The notes: generated by a model from the sequence alone, not told the origin. A stretch of DNA of 64,000 nt from Variovorax sp. PAMC28562 (GCF_014303735.1 NZ_CP060296.1:1251501-1315500); one strand, 5' to 3'. Positions 27,279-36,952 are shown, numbered from the stretch's first letter. A program made the numbers and translations.

Positions 27279-28478
27279 ATGGCCGCCAAAGCGCAATTTC
27301 ACTGGGACGATCCACTCCTGCTCGACCAGCAACTCACCGAAGACGAGCGCATGGTGCGCGACGCGGCCAACGCCTACTGCCAGGAGCGGCTGTTGCCGCG
27401 CGTGGTCGAAGGCTTTCGCTCGGGCGAGACCGACCCGGCGATCTTTCGCGAAATGGGCGCACTGGGCTTGCTTGGCCCGACGATCCCTGAAGAGTACGGC
27501 GGCCCCGGCCTCAACTACGTCTGCTACGGCCTGATCGCGCGTGAAGTCGAGCGCGTCGACTCGGGCTACCGCTCGATGGCCAGCGTGCAAAGCTCGCTCG
27601 TCATGGTGCCGATCTACGAATTCGGCACTGAGGCGCAAAAGCAGAAGTACCTGCCCAAGCTCGCGACCGGCGAGTGGATCGGCTGCTTCGGCCTGACCGA
27701 ACCCGACCACGGCTCCGACCCCAGCAGCATGGTCACGCGCGCCAAGAAGGTGCCGGGCGGTTATTCGATCAGCGGCGCCAAGATGTGGATCAGCAATTCG
27801 CCGATCGCCGATGTTTTCGTCGTGTGGGCCAAAGAGGTGAGCGAGAGCGGCACGGTCGGTCCGATCCGCGGCTTCGTACTTGAAAAGGGCATGAAGGGTT
27901 TGAGCGCTCCGGCCATCCACAGCAAGGTCGGCCTGCGTGCCAGCATCACTGGCGAGATCGTGATGGACGGCGTGTTCTGCCCTGAAGAAAACGCCTTCCC
28001 TGAAGTGCAGGGTTTGAAAGGTCCGTTCACCTGCTTGAACAGCGCACGCTACGGTATCTCCTGGGGCGCTCTCGGTGCGGCTGAAGACTGCATGCACCGT
28101 GCACGCCAGTACGTGCTCGACCGCAAGCAGTTCGGCCGCCCGCTCGCCGCCAACCAGCTGATCCAGAAGAAACTGGCCGACATGCAGACCGAGATCGCGC
28201 TGGGTCTGCAGGGCTGCCTGCGCCTCGGTCGCATGAAGGACGAAGGCACGGCGTCGGTCGAGATCACCTCGATCATGAAGCGCAACTCGTGCGGCAAGGC
28301 ACTCGACATCGCACGGCTGGCGCGCGACATGATGGGTGGCAACGGCATCAGCGACGAGTACGGCGTCGCGCGGCACTTGGTCAACCTCGAAGTGGTCAAC
28401 ACCTACGAGGGCACGCACGACATCCATGCGCTGATCCTGGGCCGCGCCATCACCGGCATCGCTGCTTTCGCGAACTGA
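27279..28478 (+). CDS. gcdH: glutaryl-CoA dehydrogenase
   Basis: Oxidatively decarboxylates glutaryl-CoA to crotonyl-CoA in lysine, tryptophan and aromatic degradation. 399 residues, acyl-CoA dehydrogenase fold. The FAD/substrate segment [22 protein letters not shown] is close to known GcdH sequences. The catalytic glutamate is in the EGTHDIHAL motif near the C-terminus. The ATG at 27279 follows CCGGAG. It lies upstream of a CoA-transferase gene, 25 bases apart, consistent with activation of glutarate and then its oxidation. Confidence 0.95.
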   Translation: MAAKAQFHWDDPLLLDQQLTEDERMVRDAANAYCQERLLPRVVEGFRSGETDPAIFREMGALGLLGPTIPEEYGGPGLNYVCYGLIAREVERVDSGYRSMASVQSSLVMVPIYEFGTEAQKQKYLPKLATGEWIGCFGLTEPDHGSDPSSMVTRAKKVPGGYSISGAKMWISNSPIADVFVVWAKEVSESGTVGPIRGFVLEKGMKGLSAPAIHSKVGLRASITGEIVMDGVFCPEENAFPEVQGLKGPFTCLNSARYGISWGALGAAEDCMHRARQYVLDRKQFGRPLAANQLIQKKLADMQTEIALGLQGCLRLGRMKDEGTASVEITSIMKRNSCGKALDIARLARDMMGGNGISDEYGVARHLVNLEVVNTYEGTHDIHALILGRAITGIAAFAN

Positions 28479-28503
28479 TCCGACCAGACTTCATTGGGTA
28501 GAC

Positions 28504-29736
28504 ATGGCAGCAGCAGCCCTCGACGGCATCAAGGTTCTCGATCTTTCGCGCGTGCTCGCAGGCCCGTGGTGCACGCAGATCCTGGCCGACCTGGGCGCCG
28601 ATGTCGTCAAGATCGAGCGACCTGGCGTGGGCGACGACACGCGCACCTGGGGCCCGCCTTTCCTGAAAGATGCGGAAGGCAACACGACCAATCAGTCGAC
28701 CTACTACACCGCATGCAACCGCAACAAGCGCTCGGTCACCATCGACATGACGACGGCCGAAGGCCAGGCGCTGTTGAAGCGCATGGCGGCGCAGAGCGAC
28801 ATCCTGGTGGAGAACTTCAAGACCGGCGGACTCGCGCAATACGGGCTCGACCAAGAGAGCCTGCGGGCTGCCAATCCACGGCTTATCTACTGCAGCGTGA
28901 CCGGCTTCGGTCACGATGGTCCGCACGCCACGCGCGCTGGCTATGACCTGATGATCCAGGCGACCAGCGGCATGATGAGCATCACCGGCCGGCCCGACGA
29001 AGTGCCCGGCGGTGGACCATTGCGCGTAGGCGTGGCGCTCACCGACCTGTTCACCGGCGTCTATGCGAGCACCGCCATCCTCGCCGCGCTCGAAGTGCGG
29101 CACCGCACCGGCGAGGGCCAGCACATCGACATGGCGCTGCTCGATGTCGGCATGGCGATTTTGGCGAACCAGGCTAGCGCTTTTTTGAACACCGGCGTGG
29201 CGCCGCATCGACAGGGCAACAGCCATCCGAGCCTGGCGCCGTACCAGGACTTTCATACGCAAGACGGCTCGATGCTGCTGGCGATCGGCAACAACGGCCA
29301 GTTCGCGCGCTTCTGCGAGGCCGCCGGCCATGCCGAGTGGGCGAGCGATCCGCGCTACGCCACCAACACGTTGCGCGTGAGGCACCGCGAGGTGTTGATC
29401 CCCGACATGGAAGCCGTCACGCGCACGCGGACCACCGCCGCGTGGATCGCGCTGCTCGAAGACAAGGCCGTGCCCTGCGGCCCGATCAACGACATCGCGC
29501 AAGCCTTCGACGACGAGCAGGTGAAGTCGCGTGGCCTCGCCGTGACGATGCAGCGCGATGCCGGCGACGGCATCGAAAGTATCGTGGGCGTCGCGAGCCC
29601 ATTGCGCCTGCAGGCCACGCCGCCGGTGTTGCGTCATGCGCCGCCCGCGCTAGGTCAGCACACCGACGAGGTGTTGGCCGAACTCGGCATGGGCGCGGCG
29701 CAGATCGCGGCACTGCGAACGGCGGGCGTGCTCTGA
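28504..29736 (+). CDS. CaiB/BaiF-family CoA-transferase
   Basis: Family III CoA-transferase of 410 residues. The opening segment GIKVLDLSRVLAGPWCTQIL and the catalytic Asp in AGYDLMIQATSGMMS (near residue 150) are typical. With gcdH directly upstream it probably moves CoA from succinyl-CoA to glutarate, as in the mammalian SUGCT enzyme. This is inferred from gene context. Confidence 0.9.
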   Translation: MAAAALDGIKVLDLSRVLAGPWCTQILADLGADVVKIERPGVGDDTRTWGPPFLKDAEGNTTNQSTYYTACNRNKRSVTIDMTTAEGQALLKRMAAQSDILVENFKTGGLAQYGLDQESLRAANPRLIYCSVTGFGHDGPHATRAGYDLMIQATSGMMSITGRPDEVPGGGPLRVGVALTDLFTGVYASTAILAALEVRHRTGEGQHIDMALLDVGMAILANQASAFLNTGVAPHRQGNSHPSLAPYQDFHTQDGSMLLAIGNNGQFARFCEAAGHAEWASDPRYATNTLRVRHREVLIPDMEAVTRTRTTAAWIALLEDKAVPCGPINDIAQAFDDEQVKSRGLAVTMQRDAGDGIESIVGVASPLRLQATPPVLRHAPPALGQHTDEVLAELGMGAAQIAALRTAGVL

Positions 29737-31427
29737 CGCTGCACCGGCGCTCGAGCGAAGAGCGTGCAGAGCGCGCAGCGGCCGCGCCTGCGCCCGATAC
29801 GCTGACGCCGGCCGATCGCTACGCCGAGCTCTTTGCGGCGGTGCAGGGCGCGCGCGTCTTCGCCGACAGCAAGACTTTCGTCGATTGCGCGCCGCGCATC
29901 GATCCTGCAGCGATCCTCGCGGCGTACCGCGCGCAACGTGACCGGGCAGACTTCGATCTGCCGGCTTTCGTCGATGCGCATTTCGAGGTGCTGCAGCCGA
30001 CCCCCAGCGATTACGTGTCGGTGCCGGGTCAGCCCATCGCCGATCACATCGACGACCTGTGGCGCGTGTTGACACGGGAGCCGCTCGACCATCCGCCGCG
30101 CGGCTCGTTGCTGCAGGTGCCGCACGCCTACGTGGTCCCGGGTGGCCGCTTCGGCGAGCTGTACTACTGGGATTCGTACTTCACGATGCTGGGCTTGTCG
30201 GCGAGCGGCAAGGCCGGGTTGCTGCACGACATGGTCGGCAACTTCGCGCACCTGATCGACACCTATGGCCATGTGCCGAACGGCACGCGCACCTATTACC
30301 TGACGCGGTCGCAGCCACCGTTGTTCGCCTTCATGGTCGAGTTGGCGGAACAACTCGACGATGCCGACGGCATTGATTTTTTACGGCAGTTGAAGCGTGA
30401 GCACGCGTGGTGGATGAGCGGCAGCGACGCGCTCGAATCGGATCGGACAAGCGAAACGGGCGCCGCGAACCGCCGTGTCGTGCGCTTGCCCGATGGCGCA
30501 TTGCTGAACCGCTATTGGGACGAGCGCGACACGCCGCGCGAAGAAGCCTGGCTCGAAGACGTCACGACCGCCAAGGCCGCGGAAGCCCAGGGGCGCGACG
30601 CTTCGGAGGTGTGTCGGCACCTGCGCGCGGCGGCCGAATCCGGTTGGGACTTCAGTTCGCGCTGGCTGACCGAGCCGTTGCAGTGCGATGCGGATGCGGC
30701 CGTGAAGGGCGGCGCGGCCGACGCCGCATCGCTGGCCGGCATCTGCACCACCGACATCGTGCCCGTCGATCTCAACGCCCTTTTGTACAAGCTCGAATCG
30801 GTGATCGCGACCGTGTCTGCACGCGCCGGCGATGCGGTCGGCGCAAGCGACTTCGCGAACCGCGCTTCCGTGCGCAAGGCGGCCGTCGTGAAGTGGCTTT
30901 GGGACGATGCGCAGGGCGCGTTCTTCGATCACGACTGGCGGCTCGGCCGTCGCCGCAGTTGCCTGACGGCTGCCGGCATCGCAACGCTGTTCGCCGGCCT
31001 CGCCGATCCGGCGCAGGTCGAAGCGATGGCGGCAACCGTTTCGCGCAGGCTGCTGGCCCCCGGCGGCCTGTCGACCACCGCATGCACCAGTGACCAGCAG
31101 TGGGACCAACCCAATGGATGGGCCGCGCTCCAGTGGATGGCGATCCAGGGCTTCGCGCACTACGGCGAGGAAGCACTGGCACGCACCATCGCGCACCGCT
31201 GGCTGGCCACCGTGGCCGCGGTGTACGAGCGCGAAGGCAAGCTGGTCGAAAAGTACACGCTGCGCCAGCAAGAACACGACGCGTCGGCTGGCGGCGGAGG
31301 CGGTGAGTACCCGTTGCAGGACGGCTTCGGCTGGACCAACGGCGTCACGCGGGCATTGCTGGCAGCACATCCGGCGCACACCGCCAACGACTGCGTCTCG
31401 AACGCACCGATGCCGACGCACCGTTAG
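29733..31427 (+). CDS. trehalase (GH37), start uncertain
   Basis: Hydrolyses trehalose to glucose. The body matches GH37 trehalases closely: YYWDSYFTMLGL, PNGTRTYYLTRSQPPLFA, ESGWDFSSRW and the signature GGGGEYPLQDGFGWTNGV. Conserved sequence (PADRYAELFAAVQGARVF) begins before the first in-frame GTG at 29841. No ATG, GTG or TTG lies between the 3' end of the CoA-transferase gene and that point. I place the start at CTG 29733, which overlaps the TGA of the upstream gene. No signal peptide is visible, so a TreF-like cytoplasmic location is possible. A sequencing error at the gene junction is the other explanation. Confidence 0.82.
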   Translation: MTLHRRSSEERAERAAAAPAPDTLTPADRYAELFAAVQGARVFADSKTFVDCAPRIDPAAILAAYRAQRDRADFDLPAFVDAHFEVLQPTPSDYVSVPGQPIADHIDDLWRVLTREPLDHPPRGSLLQVPHAYVVPGGRFGELYYWDSYFTMLGLSASGKAGLLHDMVGNFAHLIDTYGHVPNGTRTYYLTRSQPPLFAFMVELAEQLDDADGIDFLRQLKREHAWWMSGSDALESDRTSETGAANRRVVRLPDGALLNRYWDERDTPREEAWLEDVTTAKAAEAQGRDASEVCRHLRAAAESGWDFSSRWLTEPLQCDADAAVKGGAADAASLAGICTTDIVPVDLNALLYKLESVIATVSARAGDAVGASDFANRASVRKAAVVKWLWDDAQGAFFDHDWRLGRRRSCLTAAGIATLFAGLADPAQVEAMAATVSRRLLAPGGLSTTACTSDQQWDQPNGWAALQWMAIQGFAHYGEEALARTIAHRWLATVAAVYEREGKLVEKYTLRQQEHDASAGGGGGEYPLQDGFGWTNGVTRALLAAHPAHTANDCVSNAPMPTHR

Positions 31428-31578
31428 CCCGACCGGAAAACGGTCCTGCCCATGCGTGGTGTGGGCGACAAATCGCGGCATCCAGGCGTTGGCACGGCCT
31501 GGAACGAAGATTGCGGTGAAGGAAGTAATCGACACTTTTGTCGGTATTTTTTCCCGACACGCAGGCATCGCCGATCCC

Positions 31579-31836
31579 ATGAAAGCCCTCGACCAACTCA
31601 TTCGCGACGTGCCGCCCGGACGCACGATCGTCGTGCGTGCGCAGGCGCTTGGCTTGAGCGAGAGTGCGTTCGTCAGGTTCGTGAACGAAATCAAGGAAGA
31701 CGAAGGCATCGACGATTTCGATCTGGTTCAGCTGCACCGTTTGGGCGACAGCGGATGGCAATCGCTCGACTTGCTGGCCGCGGGTGCCGCGAGCGGCGCA
31801 GTCGACGCGGTCTCGCTGCGCCGACGCAAGGCCTAG
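31579..31836 (+). CDS. small protein of unknown function (85 residues)
   Basis: I do not recognise this gene. The ATG at 31579 gives 85 residues, starting MKALDQLIRDVPPGRTIVVR and ending in a basic tail (VSLRRRKA). A GTG at 31516 would add 21 residues, including KEVIDTFVGIFSRHAG. The protein looks soluble and mixed helical, with no membrane segment. Codon use is like its neighbours. The plus-strand gap from the trehalase stop to this gene shows only a weak five-base hairpin (31431-31445). Confidence 0.55.
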   Translation: MKALDQLIRDVPPGRTIVVRAQALGLSESAFVRFVNEIKEDEGIDDFDLVQLHRLGDSGWQSLDLLAAGAASGAVDAVSLRRRKA

Positions 31837-31935
31837 CTGCGGTCGGGCGACTGAGGTCGCCCGGGGGTCGTCCGGGCGGCCGTCCGGAGATAAGCTGCGC
31901 CGGTCTGCCTTTGCCAGTAAACCGAGGAATCCGCC

Positions 31936-32493
31936 ATGTCGAATCGCCCGTCCGTTCCCCACGCTGACCGCGCGCATGCCGTGGCGCTCCCCAGGTCGGG
32001 CCGAATCGCCGGCCTCTACGACGGCGCGTTTCTGGCAGACGCCTTCGCGATTCGCCTGCCGGCCGGCGCAACGCACGACCCGCTCGCACTCGCGCGCTTC
32101 GCCCTCGAACGTCCGGCGCCATGGGTCGACCGCCTGATGAAGGTGCGCGACGGCGTCGTTTCTTTCTTCGGCCTCAAAACCGCCAAAGCACTGCGTGCCG
32201 ACACGTCGACTCGCACGCCGCGTGTCGGCATCTTTCTGATCTACGAAACGCATACCGATGAAGTCGTGCTCGGCGAGGACGATCGGCATCTGGACTTTCG
32301 GGTGTCGGTGCGGCGCGGCACGTCTGCCACGGCGGGCGAAGTCGACGAGCTGGTCGCAGTCACGGTGGTGCATTGCCACAACCTGCTGGGCCGCAACTAC
32401 ATCCGGCTGATCGCGCCGTTCCACCGCATGGTGGTGCGTTCGGCGCTCGACCGCGCAGCGCGTTCGGGCTGGCCGATGGCTGCTGCCGCCTGA
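31936..32493 (+). CDS. DUF2867-family protein
   Basis: Protein of 185 residues that resembles DUF2867. It contains the domain-like segments LYDGAFLADAFAIRLP and VRDGVVSFFGLKT. A C-terminal half (TPRVGIFLIYETHTDEVVLGEDDRHLDFRVSV, split here into its two parts around residue 110) and YIRLIAPFHRMVVRSAL follow. In other bacteria DUF2867 is found alone or fused to NAD-binding SDR domains; here it stands alone. Function is unknown. Confidence 0.75.
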   Translation: MSNRPSVPHADRAHAVALPRSGRIAGLYDGAFLADAFAIRLPAGATHDPLALARFALERPAPWVDRLMKVRDGVVSFFGLKTAKALRADTSTRTPRVGIFLIYETHTDEVVLGEDDRHLDFRVSVRRGTSATAGEVDELVAVTVVHCHNLLGRNYIRLIAPFHRMVVRSALDRAARSGWPMAAAA

Positions 32494-32530
32494 CCTGGGC
32501 GATCACCTGCGCGATGGCCTGCGTGGCTGA

Positions 32531-33022
32531 TCAGCGCACCTTCGACGCGTACCCGCCCTCGATCCAGGCCTCCGCGCTGGCCGACGTCAGCTTGAAGGTC
32601 GGTGGCACACGCGCCTCGCCCAGTTGCACGCCGGACTCGTCCTGCGCAGTGAGTACGGCGTAGGGGTTGTCTTCGTCCGGCACGATTTGCAGGGCGACGC
32701 GTATGCGCCCCGAGCCGTCGCCGATGTTGACGTGCTTGTTGAGCTGCCCGTGGAGCTGCTGCTCGTGACGGCGCAGCACTTCGGCAGCCGTTTTGACGAG
32801 CGTGTGAAAGGCAGAAGGGTCGAGCGGCTTCGGATTCTTCTTGTCGCGTCCCATGGTCCACGGGCCGACCAGTGCCGGCTCGGGGTCGCCGTGGCGCGTC
32901 ATCTCGACCGCCCAGCCGTCGTCGTCTTCGTTCTTCACGACCTTGGCGGTCCAGACCTCGTCGCGCCAAAGCCTTGGTTCCTGAATGGGGAGGTTCTCTT
33001 CGCTATCGTTGTTGTCGTTCAT
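32531..33022 (-). CDS. hypothetical acidic protein (163 residues)
   Basis: I do not recognise a named family. The ATG at 33022 gives MNDNNDSEENLPIQEPRLW, a very acidic start, then a globular core with GWAVEMTRHGDPEPALVGPW and RIRVALQIVPDEDNPYAVLT. It looks soluble and cytoplasmic. Upstream in-frame residues would overlap the DUF427 gene. Its start is only 28 bases from the divergent DUF427 start. Confidence 0.7.
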   Translation of the reverse strand: MNDNNDSEENLPIQEPRLWRDEVWTAKVVKNEDDDGWAVEMTRHGDPEPALVGPWTMGRDKKNPKPLDPSAFHTLVKTAAEVLRRHEQQLHGQLNKHVNIGDGSGRIRVALQIVPDEDNPYAVLTAQDESGVQLGEARVPPTFKLTSASAEAWIEGGYASKVR

Positions 33023-33050
33023 GCCTGAAGTTTTGCACAAGGAGCCCATC

Positions 33051-33605
33051 GTGAATCCAATGTCCGATCGTTTGCGGCAGGCGCGCGCCCAATGGCACCA
33101 CGTGGGCGACGAGCGCCCGGCCTTCGCCACCCCGCCGCAGCCAGGTCAGGAATCGGTCTGGGACTATCCCCGGCCGCCGCGCATCGCGCCTGATGCGCGT
33201 GAGGTCGTCGTCACATTCGGTGCGCTGGAGATCGCCCGCACGCGGCAAGCTTTGCGGGTGCTCGAAACAGCGAGTCCGCCCACCTTCTACCTGCCGCAAG
33301 CGGACGTGCAGATGGCACTGCTCGTTGCGGTCGCTGGCAATTCGTTCTGCGAGTGGAAGGGCGATGCGCGTTACTGGTCGGTGGTGGCGGGCGCCGATCG
33401 CCTCGACGCGGTCGGTTGGTCGTACCCAGCGCCGTTCGATGAGTTCGACGCGCTGCGCGACCACATCGCTTTCTATCCGCAGCAGCTGGTGTGCACCGTC
33501 GATGGCGTGCGGGCACAGCCGCAACCGGGTCGCTTCTACGCCGGCTGGATCACGCCCGAAGTGGTCGGGCCGTTCAAGGGAGAGCCGGGTTCCGGCGGCT
33601 GGTGA
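33051..33605 (+). CDS. DUF427-family protein
   Basis: Protein of 184 residues. The DUF427 signature appears in EVVVTFGALEIARTRQALRV, PTFYLPQADVQM and NSFCEWKGDARYWSV, the last being the domain hallmark. I use the GTG at 33051 because AAGGAG lies six bases upstream. An ATG at 33021 would overlap the divergent gene start. The function of DUF427 proteins is not established. Confidence 0.82.
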   Translation: MNPMSDRLRQARAQWHHVGDERPAFATPPQPGQESVWDYPRPPRIAPDAREVVVTFGALEIARTRQALRVLETASPPTFYLPQADVQMALLVAVAGNSFCEWKGDARYWSVVAGADRLDAVGWSYPAPFDEFDALRDHIAFYPQQLVCTVDGVRAQPQPGRFYAGWITPEVVGPFKGEPGSGGW

Positions 33606-33626
33606 TGCGACGCCCGGGTTGAGAAA

Positions 33627-34562
33627 TCAGAACACCGACAAGCCGGTCTTTGCGACGAACAGCTCCAGCGCCCGCATGCCGAGCAGCGAGTTGCCGGTGG
33701 CGTCCAGCGCCGGCGACCATACCGCCAGCGTGAGCCGATCGGGCACCACCGCGACGATGCCGCCGCCGACGCCGCTCTTGCAGGGCAGGCCGATGTTGAA
33801 GGCCACGTCGCCTGCCGCATCGTAGGTGCCGCAGGTCAGCATCAGCGCGTTGATGCGCCGCGTCTGCCGCTCGTTGGTCACCTCCGAATCCTTGTCGAAG
33901 GGGTGCGCCCCGTCGCGGCACAGGAAGCCGGCAGCGCGTGCCAGTTGCCGGCAGTCCATGCGGATCGCGCACTGGTGAAAGTACGTGTCGAGCACCGGCG
34001 CCACGTCGTTGTCGAGCTTGCCGAAGCTCTTCATGAAGTTGGCCAGCGCGATGTTGCGGTAGCCGGTCGCGGCCTCGGACGCCGCCACTTCCGCATCGAA
34101 CGCGATCGGCTCGCCGCTCAGGCTGGACACCAGCGCCAGGATGTCCGCCTTGGCGCTGCCGCGGTTTCCCTTGGCCTGCACGTGGCTCACCAGCCGGTCT
34201 GCCACTGCGATGGCACCGGCATTGATGAACGGGTTGCGCGGCTTGCCCTGCTCGTTCTCCAGCTGCACAAGCGAGTTGAAAGCGCTGCCCGAAGGCTCGC
34301 GGCCGATGCGCTCCCACAGCGCGTCGCCGAGGCGCTGCATGGCGAGCGTGAGCGTGAACACCTTGGACACGCTCTGGATCGAGAACGGTGTCGCGCTGTC
34401 GCCGGCCGCGGCTTCTTCGCCGTTGCAGGTGTGCAGTGCGATGCCGAGCTGCTTCGGGTCGATGGAGGCCAGCGCCGGAATGTAGCTGGCCACCTTGCCG
34501 TCCGCCCCGAGAAAGGGGCGCAGCGTGGTCACGATGTCCTCGAGTACGGCCTGGTAGTTCAT
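33627..34562 (-). CDS. glsA: glutaminase
   Basis: Deamidates L-glutamine to glutamate and ammonia. The 311-residue length and sequence match bacterial GlsA, a serine-beta-lactamase-like fold. The catalytic SxxK is SIQSVSKVFTL near residue 63, followed by NPFINAGAIAVAD near residue 110 and the C-terminal GVGGGIVAVVPD. The start at 34562 overlaps the stop of the upstream DMT transporter (ATGA), so the two are co-translated. Confidence 0.95.
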   Translation of the reverse strand: MNYQAVLEDIVTTLRPFLGADGKVASYIPALASIDPKQLGIALHTCNGEEAAAGDSATPFSIQSVSKVFTLTLAMQRLGDALWERIGREPSGSAFNSLVQLENEQGKPRNPFINAGAIAVADRLVSHVQAKGNRGSAKADILALVSSLSGEPIAFDAEVAASEAATGYRNIALANFMKSFGKLDNDVAPVLDTYFHQCAIRMDCRQLARAAGFLCRDGAHPFDKDSEVTNERQTRRINALMLTCGTYDAAGDVAFNIGLPCKSGVGGGIVAVVPDRLTLAVWSPALDATGNSLLGMRALELFVAKTGLSVF

Positions 34563-35455
34563 CGCGACGATCGCCGGTTCACCAGCACGATGCCCGCCGC
34601 CACGCCCACCAGTGCGAGCACCAGTTGCAGCGTCAGCGCTTCGCCGAGCAGCACCACGCCGAACACCAGCGCAAAGAGCGGTGTCAAAAAACTGAACGAC
34701 GACATCTGCGTGGCGGGATAGTGCCGCAGCATCCACATCCATGCCAGGTAGGTCGCGAAGGCGCCGACGATGGTCTGCACTGCAATGGAACTCCAGGCCC
34801 ATGTCGAGTAGCTCAGGCTCCAGTGCTCCCCGAGCGCCATCGAGACGAAAGGGCACACGATGGCCGCTACGCCGACTTGATAGAACAGCGTCTTCTCGGG
34901 GCTTGCGGTTGCGAGCTTCGTCGTGCGCAGCGCCAGCGTCGTCAGGCCCCAAAGCATGCCGGCCGCAAGGCCCAGCGCGTCGCCCCGCAACTGGGTCGAC
35001 GTGCTGTGGCCGAAGCTCTCGCTGAAAGCCAGCACGACGCCCGCGAAGGCGATGGCGAGACCGGTCCATTGCAGCGCGCGCATGCGCTCGGACGGCACCC
35101 AGCGCGGCAGCAGCAAGGCGACCCAGAACGGCGCTGTATAGAGGAACACGGTAAGGCGGGAGGCAGAAGTGTTCTGCAGCCCGATGTAGATGCCGATGAA
35201 CTCGCCGGTGAAGAGCAAGCCGGCCAGCAAGCCGGCGCCCAGGGTGCCGTCGCGCTGGAACAGCGGTACGCTGCGCCACCGGCACCAGAGCCATAACAGC
35301 AGTACGGCGCCGGACGTGCGGATCGAGGCTTGCCACAACGGCGGGACTTCCGCGACGGTCGTCTTGATGAGAATTTGCTGCCCGCCCCATACGGCGCAGC
35401 AGACGATAAGGAGGGTGATGGCGAGGGCGTCGAGATGGGTTTTTCGTTCGATCAT
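34559..35455 (-). CDS. EamA-family DMT transporter
   Basis: Inner-membrane protein of 298 residues with about ten hydrophobic helices in two EamA repeats. The start ATG at 35455 gives MIERKTHLDALAITLL, followed directly by the first helix VCCAVWGGQQILIK. The C-terminus MSSFSFLTPLFALVFGVVLLGEAL is typical of DMT exporters. Overlap with glsA suggests a role in exporting or balancing glutamine, glutamate or a related metabolite; this is an inference. Confidence 0.9.
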   Translation of the reverse strand: MIERKTHLDALAITLLIVCCAVWGGQQILIKTTVAEVPPLWQASIRTSGAVLLLWLWCRWRSVPLFQRDGTLGAGLLAGLLFTGEFIGIYIGLQNTSASRLTVFLYTAPFWVALLLPRWVPSERMRALQWTGLAIAFAGVVLAFSESFGHSTSTQLRGDALGLAAGMLWGLTTLALRTTKLATASPEKTLFYQVGVAAIVCPFVSMALGEHWSLSYSTWAWSSIAVQTIVGAFATYLAWMWMLRHYPATQMSSFSFLTPLFALVFGVVLLGEALTLQLVLALVGVAAGIVLVNRRSSR

Positions 35456-35623
35456 TCGGGGGGGTCGGGTCGCTGTCTGGAAACGTGAAGATAAACCTAT
35501 CGGCATGGCCCACCCGGGGTGCGCTGGCGCGTGTGCGTCCCGACATTGGATCTAGGCCGCCGCGCCCGTCGGGGGCTACAGTGGATCGGAATGCACCCTT
35601 CCACCTCAACCACCAGACCGATC

Positions 35624-36337
35624 ATGACCCCTCTGCCCTTGCTAGCCATCCCCGGCCTGATGAACGACGAACGCGTCTGGAAGCACCAGCATGCCGCCCT
35701 CGCGCCGGACCGCGAAGTGCACATTGCCGACATCACGGCGTACGGCAGTGTGCGCGAGATGGCCTCCGCTGCTCTGGCGAGCGCCCCCGGTCCGCGCTTT
35801 GCACTGGCGGGGTTTTCGCTCGGCGGTTATGTCGCCCTGGAGATGCTCCGGCAGGCACCCGACCGAATCGCAGCGCTGGCGTTGGTCGACACGGGTGCCC
35901 GTGCGGACACGCCGGAGTCGACCGACATGCGTAAGAGAATGATGGCTGCCGTGGGCGCCGCGCCGACCAACTTCGGCGCGGTGGCGACTGCCTTTCTCCC
36001 GCGCGTCATCCACCCTTCGCGGGCGCACGATGACGAACTGATCGACCTGTTCACGGACATGGCCAGGGCCGTCGGCGTCGAAGGATTCGTGCGGCAGCAA
36101 CAAGCGGCCATGCTGCGCGTCGACAGCCGCCCCACGCTTCCGGATATTCGTTGCCCTGTTCTGGTGGTGTGCGGCCGCGAAGACCAGACCACGCCCCTCG
36201 CGCTCAGCGAGGAAATGGCCGCAATGATTCCCGGCGCCCGGCTGGTCGTGATCGAGGCGTGCGGGCATATGGCACCGCTGGAGCGACCTGACGAGGTGAC
36301 GCAGGCCCTGGTCGAATGGCTGGGTCGGGCGCAGTAA
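35624..36337 (+). CDS. alpha/beta hydrolase
   Basis: Predicted esterase or peptidase-like hydrolase of 237 residues. It shows an N-terminal LAIPGLMNDERVW, the nucleophile elbow GFSLGGYVALE near residue 67, an acid in CGREDQTTPLALS, and the final His in EACGHMAPLERPDEV. The start could also be ATG 35591. Function cannot be narrowed. Confidence 0.85.
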   Translation: MTPLPLLAIPGLMNDERVWKHQHAALAPDREVHIADITAYGSVREMASAALASAPGPRFALAGFSLGGYVALEMLRQAPDRIAALALVDTGARADTPESTDMRKRMMAAVGAAPTNFGAVATAFLPRVIHPSRAHDDELIDLFTDMARAVGVEGFVRQQQAAMLRVDSRPTLPDIRCPVLVVCGREDQTTPLALSEEMAAMIPGARLVVIEACGHMAPLERPDEVTQALVEWLGRAQ

Positions 36338-36427
36338 ACCGGGCCCCGGGATCGGCCAGACCAGTCCGAACCGGCCCCATGCCCGTGCCCAGGCCCGTCC
36401 AGGCCGCGCGCCACCAGCCTGCGCTGG

Positions 36428-36952
36428 CTAAAGAGGGTGCTCGGTGTAGAAGCGCCCGCCGTGATACAGCAACGGCGACGCGCCCACGTTGTGCGTGCAG
36501 CGCTCCACTTCGCCGACGAAGATGATGTGATCGCCTTCGTCGTAGCGGCTGCGGTTGAAGCATTCGAAACTCGCTGCCGCACCCACCAGCACGGGGGCGC
36601 CACTCAGCCCTTCGGTGAACGCGACATCGGCCCAGCGGTCGATGTTCTTGGTCGCGAAGCGTTGGGCCAGCGCCTTCTGGTTCGCCGCGAGGATGTTGAC
36701 GGTGTAGTGCGATCCGGCGCTGATGGCCGGCATCGACGATGCGCTCAGCGCCAGGCTCCAGAGCACCAGCGGCGGATCGAGCGAGACCGAGTTGAAGCTG
36801 TTGGCCGTGAGCCCGACCAATTTGCCGTTGGCCGCGCGCGCAGTGACGATGGTCACGCCGGTGGCGAACATGCCCAGCGCGTTCCGGAACTCGTCGACCG
36901 AGAAAGAGGGCGCTTGCGCCTGGGCGGGGAGGGTCACTGGCATCACTGGCAT
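36428..36952 (-). CDS. flavin reductase-like FMN-binding protein
   Basis: Flavin reductase domain protein of 174 residues. The motifs GMFATGVTIVTARAANGKLVG and ANSFNSVSLDPPLVLWSL form the FMN-binding core, and DEGDHIIFVGEVERC follows. Such proteins reduce FMN or FAD with NAD(P)H for two-component monooxygenases; no oxygenase partner lies alongside. A 9-base tandem repeat at its start offers ATGs at 36952 and 36943. Confidence 0.88.
   Translation of the reverse strand: MPVMPVTLPAQAQAPSFSVDEFRNALGMFATGVTIVTARAANGKLVGLTANSFNSVSLDPPLVLWSLALSASSMPAISAGSHYTVNILAANQKALAQRFATKNIDRWADVAFTEGLSGAPVLVGAAASFECFNRSRYDEGDHIIFVGEVERCTHNVGASPLLYHGGRFYTEHPL

Noticed and set aside
31431..31445. Terminator after trehalase (GACCG-GAAAA-CGGTC)
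   Set aside because: The stem is only five bases and there is no T-run.
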